The position numbers and the translations under genes were made by a program. A stretch of 64,000 nucleotides of DNA from Thainema sp966674685 (GTDB lineage: Bacteria; Cyanobacteriota; Cyanobacteriia; Phormidesmidales; Phormidesmidaceae), in assembly GCA_966674685.1 (NCBI GenBank), contig CBKWJC010000007.1, forward strand, positions 1-64,000, read 5' to 3'. How positions within the stretch are numbered: the stretch's first letter is position 1; each line of letters begins with the position of its first letter. This document shows, one piece after another, positions 44,875 through 53,246 of the stretch. The notes under the pieces were generated by a model that searched no databases, was not told the DNA's origin, and saw only the letters and a list, made by a program, of their open reading frames with translations.

Positions 44875-45670
44875 CGAATCATCTCTTGCGGTTATCAAAC
44901 GTCAAGATGTAGATCAGTCGGTTGGCATAGATGAACGCATCTAAAAAAGCCTCTAAAAGCCAGGGGATCGTCCCGCCGGGCACGCTCCCGGTTTTTTAGA
45001 AACGCTTTTGGGTACATGTGGCTACCTATGAACGTCGGTTTGGATCAGTGGTTTGGATCAATACGAATAAAGAAACGACTTTACAAAACGTTGCTTGGAC
45101 TGAGCCATGACTGCTGAGTGAGCCGATATCCTGGATGAGGATGCAGGACGGATTAGGCATTCCACAGTCGCAGCGTGTTTGCTACTAATCTAATGAGACA
45201 AACCGAGAATGAATGCAGGTTTTAGGCTTTTCTTTGGATTGTGGCTGGTGATTGCCTAAACTGCCTAAATAACTGTTACAACTTTACCGACCAGATGCGA
45301 TCGCAACAGAACTTCATGCAGCGCGTTCATACAGAGCTACTCTAGCGCAACGAAACGGCGATCATCTCGCTACCCTCGGTAGGGATAACCATCCGCAACC
45401 GTGAGGATCTTGACCGCAGGCTATTTGCACGAAGAACCCAAGAATGATGAGAGTTGTGTGTTCTCTGATACCTTTCGCCACCCCAGACTCTAGAACACTC
45501 CAGCTACAGGCGGGCAAATGTTAACGGAAGCCAAAAAACTCCCCCCTTTTCGCTTCTGTCTCGCTACCCTCAGAGTACTTGCCTTTACTTGTCGTTTCGA
45601 TTTTGAAGTTTGATTCCGAACGTGACTTAGCGAACATTAGCAAATTAGCAAACGTAACTCTGACGTAATT
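44875..45670. other. 796-bp divergent control region between ctaBA and ctaCDE
   Basis: No gene is supported. It must hold promoters for both operons. Visible items: a hairpin with a T-run at 44976-44997, and an isolated HIP1 near 45297. I cannot identify a specific regulator site. Confidence 0.6.
44976..44997 (+). terminator. intrinsic-terminator-like hairpin inside the cta divergent region
   Basis: CCGGG-CACGCT-CCCGG followed by T6, preceded at 44941 by CTAAAAAA that can pair with TTTTTTAG, so it can act on both strands. On the plus strand it would stop RNA coming from the antisense side of ctaA. On the minus strand it lies ~100 bp ahead of ctaA, where it could attenuate the leader. Confidence 0.5.
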
Positions 45671-46690
45671 GTGAAGAATATTCCAAGTTCCATTTTGACG
45701 ATGCTGGCTGGCATCTTCATCACGCTAGTCAGCCTTTGGTACGGTCAAAACCACGGCTTGCTTCCAGTGGCGGCATCTGATGAAGCAGAAATGATCGATA
45801 CTCTCTTCAACGCGATGATGACCATTTCTGTTGGACTAGTCATCTTTGTCGAAGGAGTCTTGATTGTGGCCGTTATCCGGTTCGGTCGCCGTAAGGGAGA
45901 TCAGTCCGATGGCCCTCACATTGAGGGCAATATTCCCTTAGAAATTCTGTGGACGGCAATTCCCGCCGTGATCGTGCTCGGCATTTCGGTCTACAGCTTT
46001 GAGATTTATTCCGAACTGGGTGGACTCAATACCCAAGAAGCCGAGGTTATTTCGGTACCCAAATCGGTAGAAGTAGCCTATATGCCCGATGGAGATGCGA
46101 TCGCAGCCAGTGCCTTTACGCCAGTCAAACCGCGAACAAAGCTGGCCGCTTCTGGCATTGGGCCACTGCCTGAGCATGGAGCTGATGTCGATCTGACGGT
46201 TGATGTGCAGGCGCTCCAGTTTGCGTTTATCTTCAACTATCCCGGTACGGGCGTCACGTCCGGCGAACTGCACGTCCCCGTCGATAGCGAAGTCCGCCTA
46301 GTGATGTCGGCTCAAGATGTCATCCATGCCTTCTGGGTGCCTGAACTGCGGCTCAAGCAGGACATTATTCCAGGACAGGAAACTGAGCTGACCTTTGTGC
46401 CACGCCGCACAGGCAACTATCCCATCGTTTGTGCTGAACTCTGCGGTGCCTATCACGGCGGCATGAAAGCGCAACTGGTGGTGCATGCTGCTGAAGAATA
46501 TGACGCTTGGATGCAGTCCCAAATCGCCAGTTTACCGGATGCGGACGGTGCATCCGAGGGCACCGAAGTGGCATCAACTGAACGCACCGATGCCGACTAC
46601 CTCGCTCCACTTGCCGAGGCTCATCAGCTCCAGCTTAATGCTGAAACGGTGGCTGAGCTGCATGCTCAGGTGATGAGTGGTGAGGAGTGA
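45671..46690 (+). CDS. ctaC: cytochrome c oxidase subunit II
   Basis: 339 residues from GTG 45671. Two membrane helices (~10-25 and 48-70) lead to a lumenal/periplasmic cupredoxin domain. CuA ligands are His219 (VIHAFWVPELRLKQD) and CAELCGAYHGGM (Cys254, Cys258, His262, Met265). It accepts electrons from cytochrome c6 or plastocyanin. The segment usually carrying the electron-entry tryptophans reads QFAFIFNYPG, i.e. Phe instead of Trp. The C-terminus has an acidic, Ala-rich extension. First gene of ctaCDE. Confidence 0.95.
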   Translation: MKNIPSSILTMLAGIFITLVSLWYGQNHGLLPVAASDEAEMIDTLFNAMMTISVGLVIFVEGVLIVAVIRFGRRKGDQSDGPHIEGNIPLEILWTAIPAVIVLGISVYSFEIYSELGGLNTQEAEVISVPKSVEVAYMPDGDAIAASAFTPVKPRTKLAASGIGPLPEHGADVDLTVDVQALQFAFIFNYPGTGVTSGELHVPVDSEVRLVMSAQDVIHAFWVPELRLKQDIIPGQETELTFVPRRTGNYPIVCAELCGAYHGGMKAQLVVHAAEEYDAWMQSQIASLPDADGASEGTEVASTERTDADYLAPLAEAHQLQLNAETVAELHAQVMSGEE

Positions 46691-46882
46691 GGCGAGAGGA
46701 GTGAGGCGAAAAGGCTGTAAAGGGCTGTAGAAGGCTGTAAAGACTTGCGCTTACCACCCTTACCACCCGCCACTCAGCATCCAGTACCTATCACCCGTAC
46801 TCAGTCCTCGCACTTAGCACTCAGTTCTCAGTACTTGACTTGAATTTGCAGATTGAGATTTGCAGATAAGGATTAGATTTTT

Positions 46883-48571
46883 ATGACTCAAACCGATTTA
46901 CCGTCAAAGCCTGCGGCGGCTGAGCATTCTGCTCATCATGCTGAGCGCAAGTGGACGGATTATTTCACTTTCAATACCGACCACAAGGTCATTGGCATTC
47001 AGTACCTCGTGACGGGGTTTGTCTTCTACATTGTGGGCGGTGTTTTTGCCACCATGATGCGGACGGAGTTGGCGACGCCTGCGCCAGATTTTGTCACGCC
47101 GGATGTCTATAACAACTTGCTGACGCTTCACGGTACGGTGATGCTGTTTCTGTGGATTGTGCCAGCCGGGGCGGGTTTAGCGAACTATCTGATCCCGCTG
47201 ATGATTGGGGCCAATGATATGGCCTTTCCGAAGCTAAATGCGATCGCATTCTGGCTGATCCCACCGTCCGGCATTTTGCTGATCAGCAGCTTCTTTTATG
47301 ATGCGGCTGCCGCAGGCTGGACATCCTATCCGCCTTTGAGTATTAAAAGCGGCTTGGTGGGCGAACTAATTTGGATCATGAGCGTTCTAGTGAGCGGAAC
47401 CTCCTCGATCCTGGGTGCGATTAATTTCTTCGTCACCATCGTCAAAATGCGGGCACCCGGCATGACGTTTAACAAAATGCCGCTGTTCTGCTGGTCGATG
47501 TTGGCGACAGCGCTGCTGATTCTGATTGGTACCCCGGTTTTGGCGGGAGCGTTGATTCTGTTGGCATTCGATCTGGTTGCCCACACTGCCTTCTTTGATC
47601 CCGCAGGCGGCGGCAATCCGGTGGTTTACCAGCACATGTTCTGGTTCTATTCCCACCCAGCGGTTTATATCTTTATCCTGCCGCTGTTTGGCTCCATTTC
47701 AGAAGTGATTTCCGTTCACTCCCGTAAACCCATTTTTGGCTATCGTGCGATCGCATATTCCAGCTTGGTCATTTCCTTCCTGGGCCTAATCGTGTGGGCG
47801 CACCACATGTTCACCAGCGGCACCCCCCCCTGGTTACGCATGTTTTTCATGATTACCACCATGACCATCGCCGTCCCAACCGGGATCAAAATCTTTGGCT
47901 GGTTGGCGACCCTCTGGCGAGGCAACATTGCCTTCACCAGCGCCATGCTGTTTGCGATGGGCTTTATTGCCACCTTCGTGATTGGCGGCGTCACGGGCGT
48001 CATGCTGGCCGCTGTGCCGTTTGACATTCACGTCCACGACACCTACTTTGTGGTGGCCCACTTCCACTACGTTCTGTTTGGCGGCTCCGTATTCGGGGTC
48101 TACATGGCGATCTACCACTGGTTCCCCAAGATGACGGGCCACATGATGAACGAGTTTTGGGGCAAAATTCACTTTGCGCTTACCTTTGTCGGCATGAACC
48201 TCACGTTTATGCCCATGCACAAGCTGGGACTAATGGGCATGAACCGCCGGATCGCGCTCTATGATCCCCAGTTCACCGACCTGAATATGATGGCGACCAT
48301 TGGTTCTTATATCCTGGCGGTTTCCACGATCCCCTTCTTACTGAATGCCATCTGGAGCTGGCGCTTTGGCCCGAAAGCCCCTGCCAATCCGTGGCGCGCC
48401 CTGACGCTGGAGTGGCAGACTACGTCTCCCCCGGCCATTGAAAACTTCGAGGAAATTCCGGTGCTGCAAACTGGCCCCTACGATTACGGCTTAGGCTACG
48501 ATCCCCAGCTCGATCCGCCGGAAGTCTACGAAGGCAAGCAGCCCGTTTTACGAATGTCCTCCGCCTCCTAA
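46883..48571 (+). CDS. ctaD: cytochrome c oxidase subunit I
   Basis: 562 residues, twelve membrane helices. Catalytic subunit reducing O2 to water. Heme a ligands are His83 (LHGTVM) and His395 (HFHYVL), and the heme a3 ligand is His393. CuB ligands are His258, His307 and His308 (WAHHMF), with the cross-linked Tyr262 in YSHPAVY. The Glu of A1-type oxidases (HPEVY) is replaced by Ala with an upstream YS, the signature of A2-type enzymes. The K-pathway Lys336 (TGIKIFGW) is present. 192 bp after ctaC, with low-complexity repeats between. Confidence 0.97.
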   Translation: MTQTDLPSKPAAAEHSAHHAERKWTDYFTFNTDHKVIGIQYLVTGFVFYIVGGVFATMMRTELATPAPDFVTPDVYNNLLTLHGTVMLFLWIVPAGAGLANYLIPLMIGANDMAFPKLNAIAFWLIPPSGILLISSFFYDAAAAGWTSYPPLSIKSGLVGELIWIMSVLVSGTSSILGAINFFVTIVKMRAPGMTFNKMPLFCWSMLATALLILIGTPVLAGALILLAFDLVAHTAFFDPAGGGNPVVYQHMFWFYSHPAVYIFILPLFGSISEVISVHSRKPIFGYRAIAYSSLVISFLGLIVWAHHMFTSGTPPWLRMFFMITTMTIAVPTGIKIFGWLATLWRGNIAFTSAMLFAMGFIATFVIGGVTGVMLAAVPFDIHVHDTYFVVAHFHYVLFGGSVFGVYMAIYHWFPKMTGHMMNEFWGKIHFALTFVGMNLTFMPMHKLGLMGMNRRIALYDPQFTDLNMMATIGSYILAVSTIPFLLNAIWSWRFGPKAPANPWRALTLEWQTTSPPAIENFEEIPVLQTGPYDYGLGYDPQLDPPEVYEGKQPVLRMSSAS

Positions 48572-48578
48572 TTCCCCC

Positions 48579-48602
48579 GTAGGGTGGGCACCGCCCACCT
48601 TA
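48579..48602. repeat. GTAGGGTGGGC hairpin after ctaD
   Basis: GTAGGGTGGGCACCGCCCACCTTA, a short palindrome 7 bp after the ctaD stop. It is the same family as 22438-22457 downstream of def. Confidence 0.65.
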
Positions 48603-48610
48603 CTCCAGTT

Positions 48611-48728
48611 GTAGGTTGGGTTGAAGCATGAAACCCAACATTAGCTGAATGGAGTGTCGAGCTTACAGCAAGCGTGCAAGACCTAAAACCCTCTAGTCGT
48701 TGGGTTTCGCGTGCTCAACCCAACCTAC
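48611..48728. repeat. 118-bp inverted-repeat element between ctaD and ctaE
   Basis: Arms GTAGGTTGGGTTGAAGCATG + AAACCCAAC (48611-48639) and GTTGGGTTTCGCGTGCTCAA + CCCAACCTAC (48699-48728) are near-perfect complements around a 59-bp centre. It looks like a small non-autonomous mobile element inserted within the oxidase operon, 56 bp upstream of ctaE. The ctaE frame happens to stay open through it from 48674. Confidence 0.7.
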
Positions 48729-48784
48729 ACAACCCAAATAAGCACAGCAAAAACTCTGCAAACCTACGTACTGACTCCAGATCT

Positions 48785-49405
48785 ATGCAAGGTTCAACCG
48801 TTGATTCTGCTCAGACAGGGATAAATCTTGAAGGAACTGCTCATGCCGATCATCATGGTCATCCAGATTACCGAATGTTCGGCGTGTTGGTGTTCCTCTG
48901 TGCGGAGAGCATGATTTTCCTTGGCCTGTTCATCGCCTACATTACCTTTAAGCTGGTGAATCCTGAATGGCCACCAGAAGGCACACCTAAACTAGAGCTA
49001 GCGCTGCCCACAATTAACACCATCATTTTGATTTCCAGCAGCTTTGTCATCCATCGGGCTGATACCGATATTAAACAGAACAATGTCAAAGGTATGCAGC
49101 TCTGGTTTGCGATCACGGCTGCAATGGGAGCCATTTTCCTGGTCGGTCAGATTTATGAATACAGCCATTTAGAATTTGGCTTGACCACGAATCTGTTTGC
49201 CAGTACGTTTTATGTGTTGACAGGCTTCCACGGTCTCCACGTCTTTGTGGGATTACTGCTAATGCTGGCGGTACTGTGGCGATCGCGGCAGCAGGCTCAC
49301 TACTCTAAAGCTAATCATTTTGGCATTGAAGCCACTGAGCTTTACTGGCACTTCGTCGATGTCATTTGGATTATTTTGTTCGTGTTGCTGTATTTGTTGA
49401 CGTAA
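48785..49405 (+). CDS. ctaE: cytochrome c oxidase subunit III
   Basis: 206 residues from ATG 48785, the first Met after the inserted repeat and close to the conserved DHHGHPDYRMFGVLVFLCAE. Five membrane helices follow: FGVLVFLCAESMIFLGLFIA, INTIILISSSFVI, WFAITAAMGAIFLVGQIYEY, STFYVLTGFHGLHVFVGLLL and TELYWHFVDVIWIILFVLLY. The conserved Glu and His of COX3 are visible (LCAES, GFHGLHV, WHFVDVIW). The protein stabilises subunit I. Last gene of the operon. Confidence 0.95.
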   Translation: MQGSTVDSAQTGINLEGTAHADHHGHPDYRMFGVLVFLCAESMIFLGLFIAYITFKLVNPEWPPEGTPKLELALPTINTIILISSSFVIHRADTDIKQNNVKGMQLWFAITAAMGAIFLVGQIYEYSHLEFGLTTNLFASTFYVLTGFHGLHVFVGLLLMLAVLWRSRQQAHYSKANHFGIEATELYWHFVDVIWIILFVLLYLLT

Positions 49406-49458
49406 GACAGCTTTAAGTTAGTTAATTTACGGACAGTTGTGGCAAAACGTGAAATAGC

Positions 49459-49502
49459 TACAGCACAGGCTAGTTGAAGGAATTCGGCTAGCCTGTGCTG
49501 TA
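49459..49502 (+). terminator. hairpin ending the ctaCDE operon
   Basis: Perfect 15-bp stem TACAGCACAGGCTAG / CTAGCCTGTGCTGTA with a 14-nt loop, 53 bp after the ctaE stop. No U-tract. Confidence 0.65.
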
Positions 49503-49524
49503 TATAACTCGCTCTAGGTGGAAA

Positions 49525-49554
49525 TTCACCTTCTCGATATTAACTCGGTATAAA
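49525..49554 (+). promoter_or_regulatory. candidate sigma-70-type promoter
   Basis: TTCACC (49525-49530), an 18-bp spacer, then TATAAA (49549-49554). It would start RNA near 49561, ahead of a U-tracted terminator and no coding frame. Confidence 0.4.
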
Positions 49555-49560
49555 TCGTGA

Positions 49561-49727
49561 CCGATACTAACGGACGATCTCAACAAGTTTAATTTGATCC
49601 CGTTCAGTTTAAAGCTTAAGTAAACTCTAGGAATTTTCCCTGATCTTTCATCAGATCTACGTAGTCTTAGAAGGTAGATGCACCCTGATTGATCCCTGGA
49701 GAACTCGGTTCTCTAGGGATTTTTTTT
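49561..49727 (+). ncRNA. candidate small RNA downstream of ctaE
   Basis: A ~167-nt segment bounded by a promoter-like sequence and an intrinsic terminator, without a plausible reading frame. Internal foldable parts include AGTTTA-aagcttaag-TAAACT and GATCT-ttcatc-AGATC. It matches no RNA I recognise (not SRP, tmRNA or RNase P by sequence). The existence of a transcript is inference. Confidence 0.35.
49693..49727 (+). terminator. Rho-independent terminator with T8 tract
   Basis: TCCCTGGAGAAC / GTTCTCTAGGGA (12-bp stem, one G-T pair, TCG loop) followed directly by eight T. It is the best classical terminator in the window. It is 190 bp beyond the ctaE hairpin, so it probably serves a separate transcript. 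Confidence 0.8.
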
Positions 49728-49787
49728 GCTTGTAATAGACTTTCAGTTTATAGCAATGTAGGCGATTCTGAATCAGGCAAAGCATAA

Positions 49788-50846
49788 TCAACGACTGAAA
49801 AAGGCTTTAATTTGATCCGTTCGCGCTGCTAAATAGTTATCCGTTTGAAGCAGTAACTGTTGGAGATAAGCCGGATTGGCATTGTCAATTGCGCCAAATT
49901 TCTGAGCTAGCTCCGGCTGGAGCCGCAGATAGTCCTGAGCCTGTGCCGTATGGGCTTTAGTGACAATCTGCTCGGCAATGTAGCGATGAATATCCGCCGG
50001 AGCATCCATGACCACATCCACGATCCGGGGTGCCCATTGAATTGGTCCCCAACCGCGCACTTCCCGCCAGGGAATGCCTCGCTCTAGTTCTCCTGTACCG
50101 AGCGAGAGAACCTGGATCTCATCCACGATCCGATCCATTGAGGCTGCGGCCTGTTGCTCCGTGACTGATCCCGATCTCAACAGGCGAATGGCTTCGGCCA
50201 CGGCACAGGCAACCGGATTGTTAGCTCCTACCCCACCGTCAATCATTGAAAACTCGCGGTCTTCGTTCTCAATCTGAACCAATAGACGCTGCGCTGGAAA
50301 GTAGGTGGGAGCCGCTGCTGAACAAACGCAGGCTTGCCATAGCGGCACATTGGCATACCATTCTTCATGCCGCCAGCTTTTGAAGAATACGGGTAATCGG
50401 CGGACGGTGTCATAACTGATGAGCATCAGCTTTGTAGATTGGCTAGAATCAGGGGAAACATCCGCAACTCGCATATCTAGCCCCAGCGATCGCACCACCT
50501 GAATCAATCCCTGATCGCTAAATTTGGGAGCCGATAGGCCATATTTCACCAGCAGTGGCAGACGCTGGAGACTAAACCAACTGCGGTAGGGAAAAATTTC
50601 TTCTCCTCGCTCTAGGTAAAGCTTGACCATTTCGGTTGGCGAGCGCCCAATCATTAAGCTGGCGGCAATCAGTGCCCCGGTTGATGTTCCGGTAATTAAG
50701 TCAAAGTAGTTCCGTAAGGGTTGATTTAACTGCTGTTCAATCACTTCCAGCATCCGGGCAGCCACAATTCCCCGAATACCTCCTCCGTCGATGCTGAGAA
50801 TCCGAAAGCTCAATGCAACACTCCTCTCTTTAAACAACCTACTCAT
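49788..50846 (-). CDS. patatin-like phospholipase
   Basis: 352 residues from ATG 50846. Lipid acyl hydrolase with a Ser-Asp dyad: oxyanion loop DGGGIRG (20-26), nucleophile Ser55 in GTSTG (53-57), Asp202 in IDGGVGANNP. Helical C-terminus. The start is uncertain: a GAGAGGAG ribosome site inside the proposed 5' end is well spaced for a TTG at 50813, which would give MSFRILSIDGGGIRG, the usual family start. CBASS-type patatins are similar, but no cyclase or other defence gene is adjacent, so a housekeeping lipase is more likely. Confidence 0.9.
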   Translation of the reverse strand: MSRLFKERSVALSFRILSIDGGGIRGIVAARMLEVIEQQLNQPLRNYFDLITGTSTGALIAASLMIGRSPTEMVKLYLERGEEIFPYRSWFSLQRLPLLVKYGLSAPKFSDQGLIQVVRSLGLDMRVADVSPDSSQSTKLMLISYDTVRRLPVFFKSWRHEEWYANVPLWQACVCSAAAPTYFPAQRLLVQIENEDREFSMIDGGVGANNPVACAVAEAIRLLRSGSVTEQQAAASMDRIVDEIQVLSLGTGELERGIPWREVRGWGPIQWAPRIVDVVMDAPADIHRYIAEQIVTKAHTAQAQDYLRLQPELAQKFGAIDNANPAYLQQLLLQTDNYLAARTDQIKAFFSR

Positions 50847-51174
50847 CTGGCCAACTTTATTTGGCTAGGTTTCGATGGTTAGCAGAGTAATAGTAGTTCT
50901 GTAAACCTGCTGTAGAGAGACTAAAGGTATAGGGTAATCATCACCTCATCCCAGAAAGGAATATTTGGCTCTAACCAAAGAGAGAATATTAGAGGATAAG
51001 TGCGATTCGTGCGATCGCGCTTTTACCGCGTGCAGTGTATCGACAGCCGCACTCATCTAGAATCTGAATTTGTTTAGCAGAATATGGCGCGAGCTTCAAA
51101 GATTTGTAATCTACTGTTGTAGAAAATTCTCGCAGATTGGATACTGTAAGCACAGCATTTTAGTCGCAATCTAA

Positions 51175-51275
51175 TATGAAGTCTGGTTGAAAACTCATCA
51201 TTTATTATTTATGAAACGTTTCCTGAGCAAACGTTTCATAAATAATAAATTGGGTTCTCATACATAAACTTGATA
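51175..51275. repeat. palindromic MITE-like repeat, family P, copy 2
   Basis: The reverse complement aligns with copy 1: ends TATCAAGTTTATGTATGAGA and TATGAAGTCTGGTTGAAAAC, with shared internal flank AGAACCCAATTTATT. Its own perfect 20-bp hairpin is TTATTATTTATGAAACGTTT (51202-51221 / 51229-51248). The rest of the 50847-51483 intergenic region holds only low-complexity repeats. Confidence 0.75.
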
Positions 51276-51370
51276 TTAGTAGTCAAATCCAACCCGCTTC
51301 GCAAGGTTGACTGATACGAATACTGGCTACAACGCAGCATCATTAATGTTTCGTTTTGCATAATTGACTG

Positions 51371-51460
51371 AACTCAAAATTCAAAACTTATAACTCAGAA
51401 CTCAGCATTTAGAACTCAGCATTCAGCATTCAGCGCTCAGTCCTCAACACTCAACAACTG
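51371..51460. repeat. degenerate ACTCAGCATT-type short tandem repeats
   Basis: A run of AACTCA, AACTCAGCATT and CAGCATT units immediately upstream of the NTF2-like gene. This heptamer-like pattern is common between cyanobacterial genes. A related run lies at 46780-46840 between ctaC and ctaD. Confidence 0.7.
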
Positions 51461-51483
51461 GTATAACCCAGGAGGCACAAATT

Positions 51484-51873
51484 ATGATTGACGCCAATGA
51501 TGTTTTCAAGCAGATGTGTGAACGATATCAGGCAGCCGTCAGCGCTAATGATTCAGCCGCTTATCGACAGCTATTTGCCACAGATGCAATTCGGATTCCG
51601 CCACGAGCAAAGCCTGAGTATGGCCCAGATGAAATCTCAAAAAGTGAACAGAAAGACTATGACGTTGCGAAATGGACTGTTCAGTTAACGCCTCTTGATG
51701 TTTTAGTGATTAGCGATCAGTGGATGTATGGCATTGCCCAAGGCCATGTGAATACTGTCGCTTTTGCGGATGGGGCAACCAAGTCATTTGAAACGACAAA
51801 GACCTGGCTTCTTCATAAAGACGAGTCAGGAGAATGGCTGATTAAGAGACAGATTTGGAATCTCAAATCATGA
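51484..51873 (+). CDS. SnoaL/DUF4440-like NTF2-fold protein
   Basis: 129 residues; ATG preceded by a strong AGGAGG site. The NTF2-fold pattern is clear: ANDVFKQMCERYQAAVSAND and AAYRQLFATDAIRIPP, then strands WTVQLTPLDVLVISDQWMYGIAQG and the closing TWLLHKDESGEWLIKRQIWN, typical of DUF4440/ketosteroid-isomerase-like proteins. The ligand or substrate is unknown. Convergent with the DUF58 gene (12 bp apart). Confidence 0.8.
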   Translation: MIDANDVFKQMCERYQAAVSANDSAAYRQLFATDAIRIPPRAKPEYGPDEISKSEQKDYDVAKWTVQLTPLDVLVISDQWMYGIAQGHVNTVAFADGATKSFETTKTWLLHKDESGEWLIKRQIWNLKS

Positions 51874-51885
51874 AGCATTAATGAC

Positions 51886-53205
51886 CTATAGCCGACTGCG
51901 ACTCTTGATGCGGAGATAAGACTCGACTAGTTCATCGGTAATTCGATCTGCTGGCGCGTCTAGCACCATGACGCCCTTTTGTTTCAGCTTGTTAAATACC
52001 AGTTTGCGCTGGGCAATCAGATCCAATGCAACCGCACGAGTATAGGTTGCTTCAATATCGTCCGTTATCGTATGGGCCCGCACATCCACCTGCGGGTCGC
52101 GCAGCGTGACGCAAAACGGCAGATAGCGAGGACGCAGGCGCACGAGAGCCGAAAGCAGTTCTGCTGACGCGGTTTGATCGACTAAATCTGTCAAAATCAC
52201 TACTAATGCTCGTCGATGCTGCTGGTTCACAACCGTTGTCACAGCGCTGAGATAGTCTGATTCCACTAGTTCTGGCTGAATTGGTGTCAGGCGCTCAATC
52301 AGCTTTGGCAAATGCTGCTGTCCCCGCGTGGGCGGAATCCAGGTGTGTAGCTGACGATCAAAGACACCAACGCCGACGCGATCGCCTCGGTGGAGTCCGG
52401 CTAGGGCCAGAGAAAGTGTGGCATTCAATCCCCAGTCAAACCGCGAGAGTTCCTTGACTTTGGCTGTCATCAAGCGACCTCGATCCAATAAGATAATCAG
52501 CGTTTGCTCCTGCTCTGGCTCCAGGACTCGAACTAGGGGCTGACTGCGGCGGGCTGTGGCTTTCCAGTCAATAAAGCGCGGATCGTCGCCAACCGCGTAT
52601 TCTCGCAGTTCCGTAAACTCGGTGCCAACGCCTAGCCGTCTCGCTTGGCGAATGGAACCCGTGGATTGAATTGCCAGTTTGATGGTTAGCGATCGCAACC
52701 CAATCAGATCTGGATAAACCGCCACCGTTTGAGCTTGCGGAATCGTCCAGGAGTGCCAGCCCAAACCCCAAGGCCCAAGCTGCCGCGCTTGAATATTGCC
52801 CCACTGGTACTCGCCGCGATGGTCAGGAAAGACGGTGAAGCTGAGTGTTTCCGTTGAGTTGGCGGGCGCAATCACTCGCAGCGGCATCGTCGAAACATGG
52901 AACGGTTCCGGATACAGATCGTAAATTTCTAGGGTGGCCTGTCGCTGAGCTGTTTTGATTGTTAGCTCAATTTTGTTGTCCCGTCCGATGGATAGCCGCT
53001 GCAGCGGCTGCCGCTGAATTTCAACCCGCTGGTTGCGAACTCGCGCACCGTCCCATCCGCTCAGCAGCAGTAAGATACTGTCGATCACCAGCAGCACCAC
53101 AATGCCAAACTGGAGCCGCAAACTCGACTCGACAAAGACCGAAACCGCCGTTGCGATCGCACCACTGAGCAATAAAAACCAGTACAGCCGAGCAGCGGGA
53201 ATCAT
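51886..53205 (-). CDS. DUF58 domain protein (MoxR partner)
   Basis: 439 residues. Two N-terminal membrane helices (LYWFLLLSGAIATAVSVFVE, LQFGIVVLLVIDSILLLLSG) are followed by a beta-rich region. The DUF58 domain follows, with GTEFTELREYAVGDDPRFID and WKATARRSQPLVRVLEPEQEQ, leading into a vWA-like fold (TLIILLDRGRLM, DIG-less). DUF58 proteins act with MoxR ATPases in chaperone-like maturation. It lies 114 bp downstream of the MoxR gene, with a palindromic repeat between. An AGGAG ribosome site precedes the ATG. Confidence 0.88.
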   Translation of the reverse strand: MIPAARLYWFLLLSGAIATAVSVFVESSLRLQFGIVVLLVIDSILLLLSGWDGARVRNQRVEIQRQPLQRLSIGRDNKIELTIKTAQRQATLEIYDLYPEPFHVSTMPLRVIAPANSTETLSFTVFPDHRGEYQWGNIQARQLGPWGLGWHSWTIPQAQTVAVYPDLIGLRSLTIKLAIQSTGSIRQARRLGVGTEFTELREYAVGDDPRFIDWKATARRSQPLVRVLEPEQEQTLIILLDRGRLMTAKVKELSRFDWGLNATLSLALAGLHRGDRVGVGVFDRQLHTWIPPTRGQQHLPKLIERLTPIQPELVESDYLSAVTTVVNQQHRRALVVILTDLVDQTASAELLSALVRLRPRYLPFCVTLRDPQVDVRAHTITDDIEATYTRAVALDLIAQRKLVFNKLKQKGVMVLDAPADRITDELVESYLRIKSRSRL

Positions 53206-53246
53206 TGTGATGTTTCTCCTGATTGAGCTATCAGATTCAGCGTCTC

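Noticed and set aside
48674..48784. N-terminal extension of ctaE through 48674
   Set aside because: The extra 37 codons derive from the inverted-repeat element; the conserved subunit III sequence starts after ATG 48785.
49561..49727. Identification of the candidate RNA as 6S RNA
   Set aside because: The length fits, but I could not fold the closing stem and central bulge typical of 6S RNA; left as unknown.
49788..50846. Patatin protein as a CBASS or other anti-phage effector
   Set aside because: No nucleotidyl cyclase or ancillary defence gene is nearby; neighbours are housekeeping or unknown.
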